Below, one piece after another: positions 53,602 through 62,262 of a stretch of DNA of 64,000 bases. Source of the stretch: Bacillus dicomae (GTDB lineage Bacteria > Bacillota > Bacilli > Bacillales > Bacillaceae_G); assembly GCF_006494425.1 (NCBI RefSeq), contig NZ_VHIV01000006.1:144756-208755 (forward strand). Reading direction: 5' to 3'. The notes under the pieces are model-generated. The model was not told where the DNA came from. It made no database searches and was given only the letters and a program-made list of their open reading frames with translations. Position 1 is the stretch's first letter. Each line of letters begins with the position of its first letter. A program made the position numbers and the translations under genes.

Positions 53602-55671
53602 TTATTTATAATACACATTTTCCACATCACATTTTGATAAAGGGCGGCTATAATAATAACCTTGTACAAACTTCACATTCTTTTCCTTCAAAAATTGTAT
53701 TTGTTCTGCTTTTTCTACCCCTTCTGCAATTACATTCAATTCCAACGTATGAGCTAGATGAATAATTGCAGCCGTAATATTCGTATCGCGTTCATCTACA
53801 TGTATACCTTCCATAAAAGAACGATCAATTTTCAAAGTATCAATTGGATACGTTTTTAAATAACTTAAAGATGAATATCCTGTACCAAAATCATCTAAAT
53901 GAATCTTTAAATTTTGTTCTTTTAATTGTAGCAATACTCTTTTCGATATATCTTTATGTATAAGGGCTCCTTCTGTAACCTCTATCGCTAATAAATGAGC
54001 TGGTACATTGTACTTATGTAAAGCTCGTGTAATCATCTCTATTAATGTAATAGAGCGAAAATGCCTGGCTGAAATATTAACTGCAATCGGGACAACTTCA
54101 TATCCTTTATTTAACCATTCGCGTATTTGCCGACACACTTCATTTACTACCCATTCATCAAGCTTAATAATAAATCCTGTTCTTTCTGCTAGCGGAATAA
54201 ATTGATTGGGAGAGACAAATCCTAATTCTTTATTCTCCCATCTTATTAAAGCCTCCATACTAGCTATTTTTTTCGTTTCAATATTAATTTGCGGCTGATA
54301 ATATAAGAAGAATTCATTTTTTTCTATAGCACGATGTAATTGGTTTTCTATTATAAATCTTTGTTCACGCTCACAATCTAATCCATTGCAATAAAAATAA
54401 TAATGCCCTTTTCCTTTTTCTTTCGCTTTTTCCAAAGCAGCATCAACTCTTTGGAATAATATTTTTTCATCTTCTCCATCTGTTGGAGCCATTATAATTC
54501 CGATTGACGCACTTAAATATACGTCCTCTTCTTCGATTACAAAATGTTCACTAATCCTTTTCAGTATGTTTTTTGCAACTACCTCTACACGTTCTTTCGT
54601 TATATTTTCTATTAACATAACAAATTGATCATCGTGTTCTCTAAATAAGTGCATACCAGCTATTTCAAAACTGCTTAAACATTCTGTAACTTTTTGTAAT
54701 ACTTTATCTCCTTCTTTATGGCCAAAAGTATCATTAATAAGATGAAATTCATCTAAATCTATAAAAACAAGCGCAAACTCTGTATTATCATTCAACAAAG
54801 TATTTAACTTATTTGCACATGAAATTCTATTCATTAATCCTGTTAACTGGTCATAGTAAGCTAAATATTCCGTTCTCATCTCATTTAATACTTGCCTTGT
54901 AACATCCCTCGTAACAATATATACCCCAACAATTTCACCATTTACAATAATTGGAATCGTCCTCAGAGAAATATATAGCTCGTACCCTTCTTTATGAATA
55001 TATTTCTTTGAAACAATTTGCTTTGCTTTTCCTTGCATGGATCCCTTAAATATAATTTGAAAATCTTTTTCATATTCTTTATTAATAAATTCAAAAATAA
55101 ATTTATTGTTTAATTCTTCATATCGGTATCCAAATATTTCATACGTTGCTGGATTTGCATATGTAATTCTACCTATAGAATCTATAGATATAATGGAGTC
55201 ATTATTATATTCTAATAACGACTTAAACAACATTTGTTTTTCCTCTATCTCAACCTTCTCCTCAATTTGAGCTGTGATATCCCTCGTAATACAAATAATA
55301 AACTGACATACTCCTTCTTCGTCGAATACAGGATTAAGTGAAGATTCATAATGTATCTCACCATTTGGTAAACTAACTACATCACAAAAAGTATGTGTTT
55401 TCGCTTCGCTCACTACTTTTGCATATTGCACTTGCAATATTTCAGCCGTATCTTCCGGTAATACTTCTGCAAAAGTTTTTCCATAACATTTTTCGCTTAG
55501 CTTCGCATAATCCATACCTATCTTATTTACATAAATATATTTAAAGGTTTCGTCATCCATAACTTTCACAATAAATACTAAATCTTGAATAGCATGTAAT
55601 AATCCTCTTCTTATTAAATCCATATCTATCATACTTAAAAAGGTATTTTGATTACTATATTGTTCCTTCAT
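53602..55671 (-). CDS. PAS-PAS-GGDEF-EAL protein, probable c-di-GMP phosphodiesterase
   Basis: A 689-aa cytoplasmic protein. Two PAS domains (about 15-130 and 145-260) are followed by a GGDEF domain whose signature is degenerate (FREHDDQFVML in place of GGDEF), so cyclase activity is unlikely. The EAL domain (about 440-685) keeps the catalytic set: MEALIRW, NISARHF, EVTEGALI, DDFGTGYSSLSYL, LKIDRSFM and AEGVE. It should therefore hydrolyse c-di-GMP, with the GGDEF part perhaps binding GTP as a regulator, and the PAS domains sensing redox, oxygen or ligand. The ribosome site is weak. Confidence 0.9.
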   Translation of the reverse strand: MKEQYSNQNTFLSMIDMDLIRRGLLHAIQDLVFIVKVMDDETFKYIYVNKIGMDYAKLSEKCYGKTFAEVLPEDTAEILQVQYAKVVSEAKTHTFCDVVSLPNGEIHYESSLNPVFDEEGVCQFIICITRDITAQIEEKVEIEEKQMLFKSLLEYNNDSIISIDSIGRITYANPATYEIFGYRYEELNNKFIFEFINKEYEKDFQIIFKGSMQGKAKQIVSKKYIHKEGYELYISLRTIPIIVNGEIVGVYIVTRDVTRQVLNEMRTEYLAYYDQLTGLMNRISCANKLNTLLNDNTEFALVFIDLDEFHLINDTFGHKEGDKVLQKVTECLSSFEIAGMHLFREHDDQFVMLIENITKERVEVVAKNILKRISEHFVIEEEDVYLSASIGIIMAPTDGEDEKILFQRVDAALEKAKEKGKGHYYFYCNGLDCEREQRFIIENQLHRAIEKNEFFLYYQPQINIETKKIASMEALIRWENKELGFVSPNQFIPLAERTGFIIKLDEWVVNEVCRQIREWLNKGYEVVPIAVNISARHFRSITLIEMITRALHKYNVPAHLLAIEVTEGALIHKDISKRVLLQLKEQNLKIHLDDFGTGYSSLSYLKTYPIDTLKIDRSFMEGIHVDERDTNITAAIIHLAHTLELNVIAEGVEKAEQIQFLKEKNVKFVQGYYYSRPLSKCDVENVYYK

Positions 55672-55776
55672 ATTTATCTCAACCCGTCTAATCGATTTTT
55701 ATTCATATATCCCATTCTATATGAATATGTACCCTTTTTTAAATGTATGATTACGTATTATTTATATTTTTAGAAA

Positions 55777-55800
55777 AAAAGTCGCCATATGGCGACTTTT
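55777..55800 (-). terminator. Terminator after trmL
   Basis: AAAAGTCGCCATATGGCGAC and TTTT form a 24-nt perfect palindrome; the minus strand continues with T. It overlaps the trmL stop. Confidence 0.85.
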
Positions 55801-56287
55801 AATAAACGATTTCTAAATCTAATCCTGGATAATTTTGTTGACGGAACGCTTCATAAATTAAAATAGCTGCTGTATTAGATAAATTTAATGAGCGCACTTT
55901 ATCAGTCATTGGAATACGTAAACAATGATCAAAGTTTTCTTCGATTACATTAGCTGGTAAGCCGTTTGTTTCTCTTCCAAATACAAAATAGTAATCCTTC
56001 TCACGTTTGCTATAATCAAACGCTGTATGAGCTTTCTCACCATACTTTGTTAAATAGAAGAATTCACCATCTTTATTTTTCTCATAAAACTCTTCAATTG
56101 AATCATAATACGTAATTTTCACGTGCTGCCAATAATCTAATCCTGCACGTTTTAACATTTTATCATCCGTTGAAAATCCAAGCGGTCTAATCAAATGTAA
56201 TTCTGTTCCAGTTGCTGCACAAGTACGAGCAATATTCCCTGTATTTGCTGGAATTTCTGGTTGATATAAAACAACATGTACTCCCAC
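55799..56287 (-). CDS. trmL: tRNA (cytidine(34)-2'-O)-methyltransferase TrmL
   Basis: A 162-aa SPOUT methyltransferase that 2'-O-methylates the wobble base of tRNA-Leu isoacceptors with S-adenosylmethionine. A GTG start with AGGTGA 7 bp upstream. Motifs: YQPEIPANTGNIARTCAATG near the N-terminus, FGRETNGLP and the knot motif RIPMTDKVRSLNLSNTAAI. The length is typical (about 155-165). It is of interest that tRNA-Leu(CAA), a substrate, is encoded in the tRNA cluster of this window. Confidence 0.93.
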   Translation of the reverse strand: MGVHVVLYQPEIPANTGNIARTCAATGTELHLIRPLGFSTDDKMLKRAGLDYWQHVKITYYDSIEEFYEKNKDGEFFYLTKYGEKAHTAFDYSKREKDYYFVFGRETNGLPANVIEENFDHCLRIPMTDKVRSLNLSNTAAILIYEAFRQQNYPGLDLEIVY

Positions 56288-56345
56288 GCGATATTCACCT
56301 CTGTTTTTTGTCTACTACGTATTATACCACTTGAGCGAAAAATCT

Positions 56346-57233
56346 CTACCCATTAATAATATGAAAGAATTTATATTTCATTTGTGGTGTATATTTACTA
56401 GAATCTTCATAGTTCCAATAACGCCGACGGCTATTTGCTGAATGTGCATTTACAAGTGGCATACCATCTGCATCTTTTGCTACTACGATCGTCGTATGAT
56501 TCCACCTACCATCATCCTCAAAATCATAAGCGATGACATCACCAAGAATAAGGTCCTCTGGCCTTTCTACTGCTTCTGCTCGAAGCCCTGTTGTAGCACC
56601 TGACAAATACCAATAAAAAGAGTGTGCGACAGCCCAGCTCCAACTCCACTGATTCTCTCTTTGCCACCATCCTTTACGAATATTAGGATATCCATTCATT
56701 GGCACTTCTCCAGTATGAAGACATTGAGAAATAAAATTCGTACAATTATCAGGAAAATTACGATATACAGGGTTTCGATCATCCCACCAACGCTCTGCAT
56801 ATTTAACTGCCTCTAAACGGTTATACTGATAAGAGCCATACTTCTCTTTCGTAACTTCCCTTTCTAACGTCTCACTCATCCCAACCGCTTCTGGCACTTC
56901 AATAGCATAATCACCTATTACCCGGCTATTCTTTAAACAAACTCTTCGTTTTAATTGTTCCTCTTCGATATAAAATAATTCTTTATGCTTAATTAAATAT
57001 TTAAAATGTATTTGATAATCAATTTCTTGATGATTGCTATTATTTAATTGTCTCATGAAAGAAACGTCCGCAGTTGCTTTCACTATATGTGCACTGCGCT
57101 TTTGGAATAATTGTTTCTTTCTCTGTGCTATTTGTAATAAATCTTCAGCAATACCCTCCACATTTGTTCGTTTCTCTGTTATATATGCTAAAAATTGTTG
57201 TACTTGTTTTTCAATATTTATTTTTACAACCAT
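56346..57233 (-). CDS. Putative amidase-domain protein
   Basis: A 295-aa protein; the C-terminal half (about 135-290) is an Amidase_6/CHAP-like domain with catalytic Cys in NFPDNCTNFISQCLHTG and His in RWNHTTIVVAKD, then NAHSANSRRRYW. The N-terminal half is helical and charged. No signal peptide is seen, unlike many wall amidases. GGGAGGGAG precedes the ATG. It probably cleaves a peptide or amide bond in spore or wall material; this is inferred only. Confidence 0.82.
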   Translation of the reverse strand: MVVKINIEKQVQQFLAYITEKRTNVEGIAEDLLQIAQRKKQLFQKRSAHIVKATADVSFMRQLNNSNHQEIDYQIHFKYLIKHKELFYIEEEQLKRRVCLKNSRVIGDYAIEVPEAVGMSETLEREVTKEKYGSYQYNRLEAVKYAERWWDDRNPVYRNFPDNCTNFISQCLHTGEVPMNGYPNIRKGWWQRENQWSWSWAVAHSFYWYLSGATTGLRAEAVERPEDLILGDVIAYDFEDDGRWNHTTIVVAKDADGMPLVNAHSANSRRRYWNYEDSSKYTPQMKYKFFHIING

Positions 57234-57277
57234 TTCGTCTCCCTCCCATATTACAATATGAAAAAGGGAAATATTAT

Positions 57278-58420
57278 CTACTCTTTTTTCTGCGCTAACA
57301 ATTCAAGTCCGCGATTCATTTCATGAAGAACCTCTTCATCGTTCTCACGTTGCATCGCTTTTTCAATGGCTTCACCCACGCCATCTCCACCAATTTTCCC
57401 AAGTGCCCATGCTGCCGTTCCGCGAAGTACTGGTCTTGGATCATCTTTCATAACACCTATTAAATCAGGAATTGCTGATGCTTCTTTAAAATGTGCAAGT
57501 GCCAAAATCGCATTTCGTTGCAACGGTTTTTTCCCTCTCCATGAACCGGACATAATTCCATATTTCTCTTTAAAATCACGATTACTAATTGTTAAAAGTG
57601 GTGTTAATAACGGCTTAACTAACTCAGGATCTGGTTCCATCTCAGGGTGATTATGAAAATCCATTCCTTTATTTTTTGGACAAACCGTCTGACATGTATC
57701 ACATCCATAAATACGATTTCCTATTTTGTCGCGATATTCTTCCGGTAGAAATCCTTTCGTCTGTGTTAAAAATGCAATACATTTCTTCGAATCTAATTGT
57801 CCTCCTTGTATTAAAGCACCTGTAGGACAAATATCAATACATTTTGTACAGCTTCCGCATTGATCTTCTATCGGCTGGTCTGGTGGGAAGGGAACGTTTG
57901 TAATCATTTCTCCTAAATATACATACGAACCAAATTCAGGTGTAATAATAGCGCAATTCTTACCGCTCCATCCAATTCCTGCACGCTCCGAAACAGCTCG
58001 ATCACTTAATTCACCCGTATCAACCATTGACTTAACTTCTATATCGGGAAGTTTTTCAATTAAATATGCTTCTAATTTTTGCAAACGATCACGTAAAACA
58101 AGATGATAATCTTGTCCCCAAGAAGCACGGCAAAAAATCCCACGACGTTCTCCGCGCTTACTCAATGGTGCATTTTTTAATTTTGAAGGATATGCTAATG
58201 CAATCGCAATAATTGATTTTGCACCAGGTAGTAGAAGCTGCGGATTCGTTCTTTTTTCTATATCAGGCTCTTCAAATCCAGATTGATAATTTAATTGTTG
58301 CTGCTGAATTAAACGCTGCTTTAATTCCTCAAATGGTGAGGCACTAGCAAAACCTATTTTATCTATACCAATTGTTTTACTATACGCAATTACATCTTGC
58401 TTTAACTGTTCAAAATCCAT
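57278..58420 (-). CDS. queG: Epoxyqueuosine reductase QueG
   Basis: A 380-aa cobalamin- and iron-sulfur-dependent enzyme for the last step of queuosine synthesis in tRNA. The ATG at 58420 follows AGGAGG; the longer frame from 58477 is unsupported. A catalytic domain (about 1-165) is followed by two 4Fe-4S clusters (CGSCTKCIDICPTG and CDTCQTVCPKN) and C-terminal HEAT repeats (RPVLRGTAAWALGKIG). Substrates are tRNAs with GUN anticodons; tRNA-Tyr(GUA) and tRNA-His(GUG) are encoded at the end of this window. Confidence 0.93.
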   Translation of the reverse strand: MDFEQLKQDVIAYSKTIGIDKIGFASASPFEELKQRLIQQQQLNYQSGFEEPDIEKRTNPQLLLPGAKSIIAIALAYPSKLKNAPLSKRGERRGIFCRASWGQDYHLVLRDRLQKLEAYLIEKLPDIEVKSMVDTGELSDRAVSERAGIGWSGKNCAIITPEFGSYVYLGEMITNVPFPPDQPIEDQCGSCTKCIDICPTGALIQGGQLDSKKCIAFLTQTKGFLPEEYRDKIGNRIYGCDTCQTVCPKNKGMDFHNHPEMEPDPELVKPLLTPLLTISNRDFKEKYGIMSGSWRGKKPLQRNAILALAHFKEASAIPDLIGVMKDDPRPVLRGTAAWALGKIGGDGVGEAIEKAMQRENDEEVLHEMNRGLELLAQKKE

Positions 58421-58543
58421 TCTTAATCGCCTCCTCAGATGAATCCATCTCTTATGTAACGTTCTATTGGTTAGCAATTCACTTTTGGAATATTATTCTT
58501 TACTTCTATTTTCGCATACAATGATGTTTTTAAAACATTAAAA

Positions 58544-58584
58544 AACGCAATGCCTCGTTTATCTCGGAAACGAAACACTGCGTT
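58544..58584 (-). terminator. Terminator after tRNA-Gly
   Basis: On the minus strand AACGCAGTG pairs with CATTGCGTT (one G-U) and an inner CGTTT/AAACG stem extends it; TTTTTTAATG follows. It ends the tRNA-Gly transcript. Confidence 0.8.
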
Positions 58585-58618
58585 GATCACAATTTATAGA
58601 AAATCATTTAATAAAATT

Positions 58619-58692
58619 TGGAGCGGGTGAAGAGAATCGAACTCTCGACCAGAGCTTGGAAGGCTCTTGTTTTACCACTAAACTACACCCGC
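58619..58692 (-). tRNA. tRNA-Gly (UCC)
   Basis: A 74-nt cloverleaf on the minus strand. Acceptor GCGGGTG pairs with CACCCGC. The anticodon loop is CTTCCAA, giving TCC. The T loop contains GTTCGATTC. The 3' CCA is encoded. A single gene between bdbD and queG. Confidence 0.95.
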
Positions 58693-58786
58693 AAATATGA
58701 AATACATATAAGATATTAGAATAACTTATGTAAAGTAGTATAGCATGTAAAAAAAACGGAAGCAAGAATTTTATCGAAAAAAGTCG

Positions 58787-58815
58787 AAAAAGTGATGAGT
58801 ATCTCATCACTTTTT
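58787..58815 (-). terminator. Terminator after bdbD
   Basis: AAAAGTGATGAG and CTCATCACTTTT form a 12-bp stem with a 3-nt loop, overlapping the bdbD stop. Confidence 0.8.
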
Positions 58816-59460
58816 CAATTCTTTATCAATTGCCTTCTTCATACTATCGAAATCAGGGTTTGCAAGATTTCCATTTACATATACTGAAGGAGCACCTTGA
58901 ACTTTTAATTTTTGAGCACGATCTGAATCTTTACGTACTTTCTCTTTCATTTCTTTGCTGTGTAAATCCTTCTTAAACTGTTCTACATCAACTTTCGGAA
59001 GTTTTTCTTTCACAATGTTAAGAAGTAATTCTTCTGTAATCCATTCTTCTGTATCTTTCTTTTGACTTTGATAAATCTCATCATAGAAAATCCAGAATGA
59101 ATCTTTATCTTGTTTATAAATTGCTTCACCAGCTGCTGCACCTAAATCAGAGTCTTTTCCGATAAATGGGAAGTTAATAAAATATAACTGCACTTTGCCT
59201 TTATCAATATACTCTTCTTTTAATCGTGGCAATACTGTTACATCCCAAGTACGACAAGCAGGACATTTGAAGTCTCCAAATTCAACTACCTTAACCGGAG
59301 CATCATCTTTCCCTAAAGATTGTTGCGTTGAATAAGCAAACATCTCATTCCCTTTATCTTTTTTGTCATTTATGATGCTATACGCAATCGTTCCGATTAC
59401 AATCAATACTGCAATGGAAAAAACTATACCAAGAGCCATGAGTTTGTTCGATGATTTCAT
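58807..59460 (-). CDS. bdbD: Thiol-disulfide oxidoreductase, DsbA family (BdbD)
   Basis: A 217-aa membrane-anchored oxidase that introduces disulfides into exported proteins. I use the second ATG (59460), 7 bp from AGAGG. N-terminal anchor about 8-30. Thioredoxin fold with the active site CPAC in VEFGDFKCPACRTWD and the cis-proline loop QGAPSVYVNG. No BdbC (DsbB-like) gene is next to it, although the two are often paired. Repeated TTGTGACA elements lie upstream. Confidence 0.88.
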   Translation of the reverse strand: MKSSNKLMALGIVFSIAVLIVIGTIAYSIINDKKDKGNEMFAYSTQQSLGKDDAPVKVVEFGDFKCPACRTWDVTVLPRLKEEYIDKGKVQLYFINFPFIGKDSDLGAAAGEAIYKQDKDSFWIFYDEIYQSQKKDTEEWITEELLLNIVKEKLPKVDVEQFKKDLHSKEMKEKVRKDSDRAQKLKVQGAPSVYVNGNLANPDFDSMKKAIDKELKK

Positions 59461-59576
59461 ATACATTCCTCTTTAAATTCATATTCTGTATACAGCATTG
59501 TACACAATACACATAATATCAATACTTACATCTGTCACGCAATGAACACGCTCACATAAATTACAAAAATACAACA

Positions 59577-59610
59577 TTTGTGACGATATTGTGTCACAAA
59601 TTGTCACAAT
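59577..59610. promoter_or_regulatory. Cluster of TTGTGACA/TGTCACAA elements upstream of bdbD
   Basis: TTTGTGACG, TTGTGTCACAA and ATTGTCACAAT follow each other within 34 bp, about 115 bp upstream of bdbD. The half-site TTGTGA is shared by several redox regulators (ResD, Rex, Fnr classes), but no single consensus with its proper spacing fits. Confidence 0.35.
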
Positions 59611-59623
59611 TTATTCAAAAAAA

Positions 59624-59645
59624 GAAGCTCCTATGTAGGAACTTC
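59624..59645 (-). terminator. Terminator after the transglycosylase gene
   Basis: GAAGTTCCT and AGGAGCTTC (one G-U pair) form a 9-bp stem with a 4-nt loop; TTTTTTTG follows on the minus strand. Confidence 0.8.
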
Positions 59646-59647
59646 CT

Positions 59648-60424
59648 TTAACTTACGGCTTTTTCACGCGCATTCTTTAACATCGATTGCTCTGTTTTTA
59701 TATCATGACGAATGACTAATTTCTCACTAACTGCTTGCACATACTCATCATGATTAATGTAGCCTTCTTTCTCCATTAATCTCAAAACTACATTCCGTCT
59801 CTCAACTGCTTTATCGTAATTTTGTGCAGGTGAGTAATAAGCGGGTGCTTTTACTACAGCAGCCATCATTGCACTTTCAGCCAACGTTAATTGGCTCACC
59901 TTTTTACCGAAGTAAAGGTTTGCTGCTTTTTCAATTCCCCATGCTCCTTCTCCGTAATAAATATTACTCACATACAATTTTAAAATCTCATCCTTCGTAA
60001 ATGTGCGTTCAATTTTTTTCGTATAAAAGATTTCTTTCCATTTACGAGAAAATGTACGTTCATTCGTTAAAAAAGCATTTTTGGATAACTGTTGTGTAAT
60101 TGTGCTTCCTCCTTGCACAACACCGCCAGCTTTTATATTCTCTACAGACGCCCTAATAATCGCTATATAATCTAAACCGTTATGATGATAAAACCTTTTA
60201 TCTTCTGTCGCAATAAATGCATATGTTAATGATTCTGGCACCTCTAACTTAGCTGGTACATGTAATTTACTAATATCACTTTGCTCGATCATTACATTTC
60301 CAATGAATAATAACGTAAAACTTAACAATAATAATAAAATAATGGCTTTATAAAAAAATTTAGTCATTGGATTTAATGCAACTTTTTGATGATAGTTCAC
60401 CCTAGATAATACTCGTTCTTTCAT
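59648..60424 (-). CDS. Monofunctional peptidoglycan glycosyltransferase (GT51)
   Basis: A 258-aa membrane-anchored enzyme that polymerises lipid II into glycan strands. The ATG at 60424 lies 8 bp from GAGG. One helix (about 23-45) anchors it; the GT51 domain follows with the catalytic Glu in ATEDKRFYHHNG, then GGSTITQQLSKNAFL, KIERTFTKDEILKLYVSNIYYG and LTLAESAMMAAVVKAP. The transpeptidase domain of class A PBPs is absent, so it is monofunctional. Its promoter is the fourth copy of the composite BceR-like element, which suggests induction under cell-wall stress. Confidence 0.9.
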   Translation of the reverse strand: MKERVLSRVNYHQKVALNPMTKFFYKAIILLLLLSFTLLFIGNVMIEQSDISKLHVPAKLEVPESLTYAFIATEDKRFYHHNGLDYIAIIRASVENIKAGGVVQGGSTITQQLSKNAFLTNERTFSRKWKEIFYTKKIERTFTKDEILKLYVSNIYYGEGAWGIEKAANLYFGKKVSQLTLAESAMMAAVVKAPAYYSPAQNYDKAVERRNVVLRLMEKEGYINHDEYVQAVSEKLVIRHDIKTEQSMLKNAREKAVS

Positions 60425-60466
60425 CTTGAACACCTCTTTTCCACACAGCGTATAACTCTTACTTTA

Positions 60467-60530
60467 AGAATACCTTGTTGTAAAAAAATATCCCATCGAT
60501 TTCTCTTACACGTACCTTACATCATTGTAA
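60467..60530 (-). promoter_or_regulatory. Composite BceR-like promoter, copy 4 (transglycosylase)
   Basis: On the minus strand TTACAATGATGTAA (60530-60517), 17 bp, TCGAT (60499), 22 bp, TATTCT (60472-60467). All distances equal those of the three plus-strand copies, and TTCTTAAAGTAAG after the -10 matches TACTTAAAGTAAG at copy 2. The GTCAY element reads GTAAG here. Confidence 0.6.
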
Positions 60531-60534
60531 GGTA

Positions 60535-60626
60535 TACAGTGAAACTTTAATCAGTAGGGTTTTTATTCATCCCCCACTGAATATCAACCCTCACCAATCA
60601 GGCTTCCCGGCAAATAGTGGGTTAAA
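60535..60626 (+). repeat. Diverged, shortened copy of the dispersed repeat
   Basis: ACAGTGAAACTTTAATCAGT, then a CCCCCACTGA returning arm, CACCAATCAGGC and GTGGGTTAAA correspond in order to blocks of the 152-bp copies, with internal deletion. It abuts the inverted repeat of the composite promoter. Confidence 0.55.
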
Positions 60627-60889
60627 AAAGTATTGTATCACAGTCTTTTTTTATCTACTATTCATCTGAAATATTGAATATAGATTATACTAAACCAATA
60701 GCAGAGTATACCTTAAGCCTATACTTCCCTATTAAAACAACCTATTTTCATTATATCACCTACAAATATATATATTTGTAAGTATCTAGTAATCTAAATG
60801 TATACAATATATCATACATTATACAGAACAAACGTTCTTGAAATCAATACTAGCGCTATTATTTTGACCTTTTTCTTAACCAGTATACA
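60627..60889. other. AT-rich spacer between the transglycosylase and NUDIX genes
   Basis: I see no gene, RNA or convincing promoter here. A plus-strand frame that begins in it (60798) runs antisense through the NUDIX gene and has no ribosome site. Confidence 0.5.
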
Positions 60890-60935
60890 AAAAAGAGTAG
60901 TGATTTGTTTGTATCGCAAACCGGCTACTCTTTTC
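60890..60935 (-). terminator. Terminator after the NUDIX gene
   Basis: AAAAGAGTAG and CTACTCTTTT form the outer stem, with GATTTG/CAAACC-like pairing inside; the minus strand ends in a T run. Confidence 0.7.
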
Positions 60936-60936
60936 T

Positions 60937-61398
60937 TTACAATCTACCTATTAAATTATACGGCTGCACTTCCCACGTTTCGTACGGAATACAATGTGTT
61001 GCTCTCATCGCATCAAGCGTTCTGGATTTCATATGAGGACGCGTTATATACTCATCTATGTTCTCTTCATTTAAAGCAACAAATTGAGCCTCTTGTATTT
61101 CTTCAGGTTGAATTTGTATTTCACCGCTCACGTATGCCACTTTAAAAACAACAGATAGAATGTGCATGGAAGCATTATAATAAACTCCTGTAATACCGAT
61201 AGGCTTCACCGTTAATCCTGTTTCCTCAAGTATTTCCCTACAAACAGCTTGATCGAGTGCTTCTCCTTCTTCCACCTGTCCTCCTGGCAACTCCCACGTA
61301 TCCGCTCGCCAGTGTACTTTAGCCAATAACACTTCACCTTTTTCATTTGTTAAATAGCCTGCTACGGCAACGATATGCTTCGGTGTTCTATGTTCCAT
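60937..61398 (-). CDS. NUDIX hydrolase
   Basis: A 153-aa cytoplasmic pyrophosphohydrolase. The ATG at 61398 follows GGAGG; the frame extends 16 codons more without support. The NUDIX box GX5EX7REUXEEXGU is complete: GGQVEEGEALDQAVCREILE followed by ETGL. It acts on a nucleoside diphosphate linked to another moiety; the substrate cannot be read. A single gene. Confidence 0.88.
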   Translation of the reverse strand: MEHRTPKHIVAVAGYLTNEKGEVLLAKVHWRADTWELPGGQVEEGEALDQAVCREILEETGLTVKPIGITGVYYNASMHILSVVFKVAYVSGEIQIQPEEIQEAQFVALNEENIDEYITRPHMKSRTLDAMRATHCIPYETWEVQPYNLIGRL

Positions 61399-61507
61399 AT
61401 TAAACCTCCTAGAAATAATGGTTATTTCATATATCCCTATAAGCATATTCCCTGTCTACAACAAAATGCCTTTACTAATTCATTAACTTAATTAACCTCA
61501 TAAAAAA

Positions 61508-61536
61508 ACCCCTATCCGTTAAACGAATAAGGGGCT
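61508..61536 (-). terminator. Terminator after yebC
   Basis: CCCCTTATTCGTT with AACGGATAGGGG (imperfect), then T7 on the minus strand. Confidence 0.8.
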
Positions 61537-61545
61537 TCTATCGTA

Positions 61546-62262
61546 TTATTCTCCTAAGTCTACGTTGTGATAAACTTGTTGCACATCTTCTAAATCTTCT
61601 AATGCATCAACCATTTTTTCAAATTGTACTTGAGCATCTGCAGGAAGTTCTACATCACTTTGTGCAAGCATTGTTAATTCTGCAACTGTGAATTCTTCAA
61701 CACCAGCATCTTTAAGTGCAGATTGTACTGCATGGAATTGATCAGGTTCAGCATACACGATAACAGCATCTTCTTCTTCTAGAATGTCACGTGCATCTAC
61801 ATCTGCTTCCATTAAAATTTCAAGAACTTCATCTGATGTTTTACCTTCAAGACCGATAACAGCTGTCGCATCAAACATATAAGCTACAGAACCGTTTACA
61901 CCCATGTTACCACTATTTTTGCTAAATGCAGCTCGTACATCAGCTGCAGTACGGTTTACGTTGTTTGTAAGTGTATCTACAATTACCATAGATCCATTTG
62001 GTCCAAATCCTTCATAACGAAGCTCGTCATAATTTTCTTCTGAACCGCCTTTTGCTTTTTCAACTGCACGATCGATAATTGTTCTTGGAACATTGTATGT
62101 TTTCGCACGTTCTAATACGACTCTAAGCGCTTGGTTTGATTCCGGATCTGGTTCGCCTTGTTTTGCCGCTACATAAATTTCACGTCCAAATTTCGCGTAT
62201 ATACGGCTAGTATTTGCATCTTTTGATGCTTTTTTATCTTTAATATTATTCCATTTACGACC
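61546..62262 (-). CDS. yebC: YebC/PmpR-family protein
   Basis: A 238-aa cytoplasmic protein of the TACO1/YebC family, long annotated as a transcriptional regulator and in recent work tied to translation through proline stretches. The ATG at 62262 gives the usual [17 protein letters not shown]-terminus; a GTG four codons earlier is less likely. Family segments: [39 protein letters not shown]-like [11 protein letters not shown], and [17 protein letters not shown]. The length is typical (about 240). Confidence 0.92.
   Translation of the reverse strand, partial: GRKWNNIKDKKASKDANTSRIYAKFGREIYVAAKQGEPDPESNQALRVVLERAKTYNVPRTIIDRAVEKAKGGSEENYDELRYEGFGPNGSMVIVDTLTNNVNRTAADVRAAFSKNSGNMGVNGSVAYMFDATAVIGLEGKTSDEVLEILMEADVDARDILEEEDAVIVYAEPDQFHAVQSALKDAGVEEFTVAELTMLAQSDVELPADAQVQFEKMVDALEDLEDVQQVYHNVDLGE

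Noticed and set aside
58604-58810. 68-codon minus-strand frame over tRNA-Gly
   Set aside because: It spans the tRNA and the bdbD terminator; no coding evidence.
59577-59610. Standard Rex or Fnr site
   Set aside because: The half-sites match but the spacings (8 or 10 bp between arms) do not fit either consensus.
60798-61145. 115-codon plus-strand frame
   Set aside because: Mostly antisense to the NUDIX gene, whose catalytic box is intact; no ribosome site.
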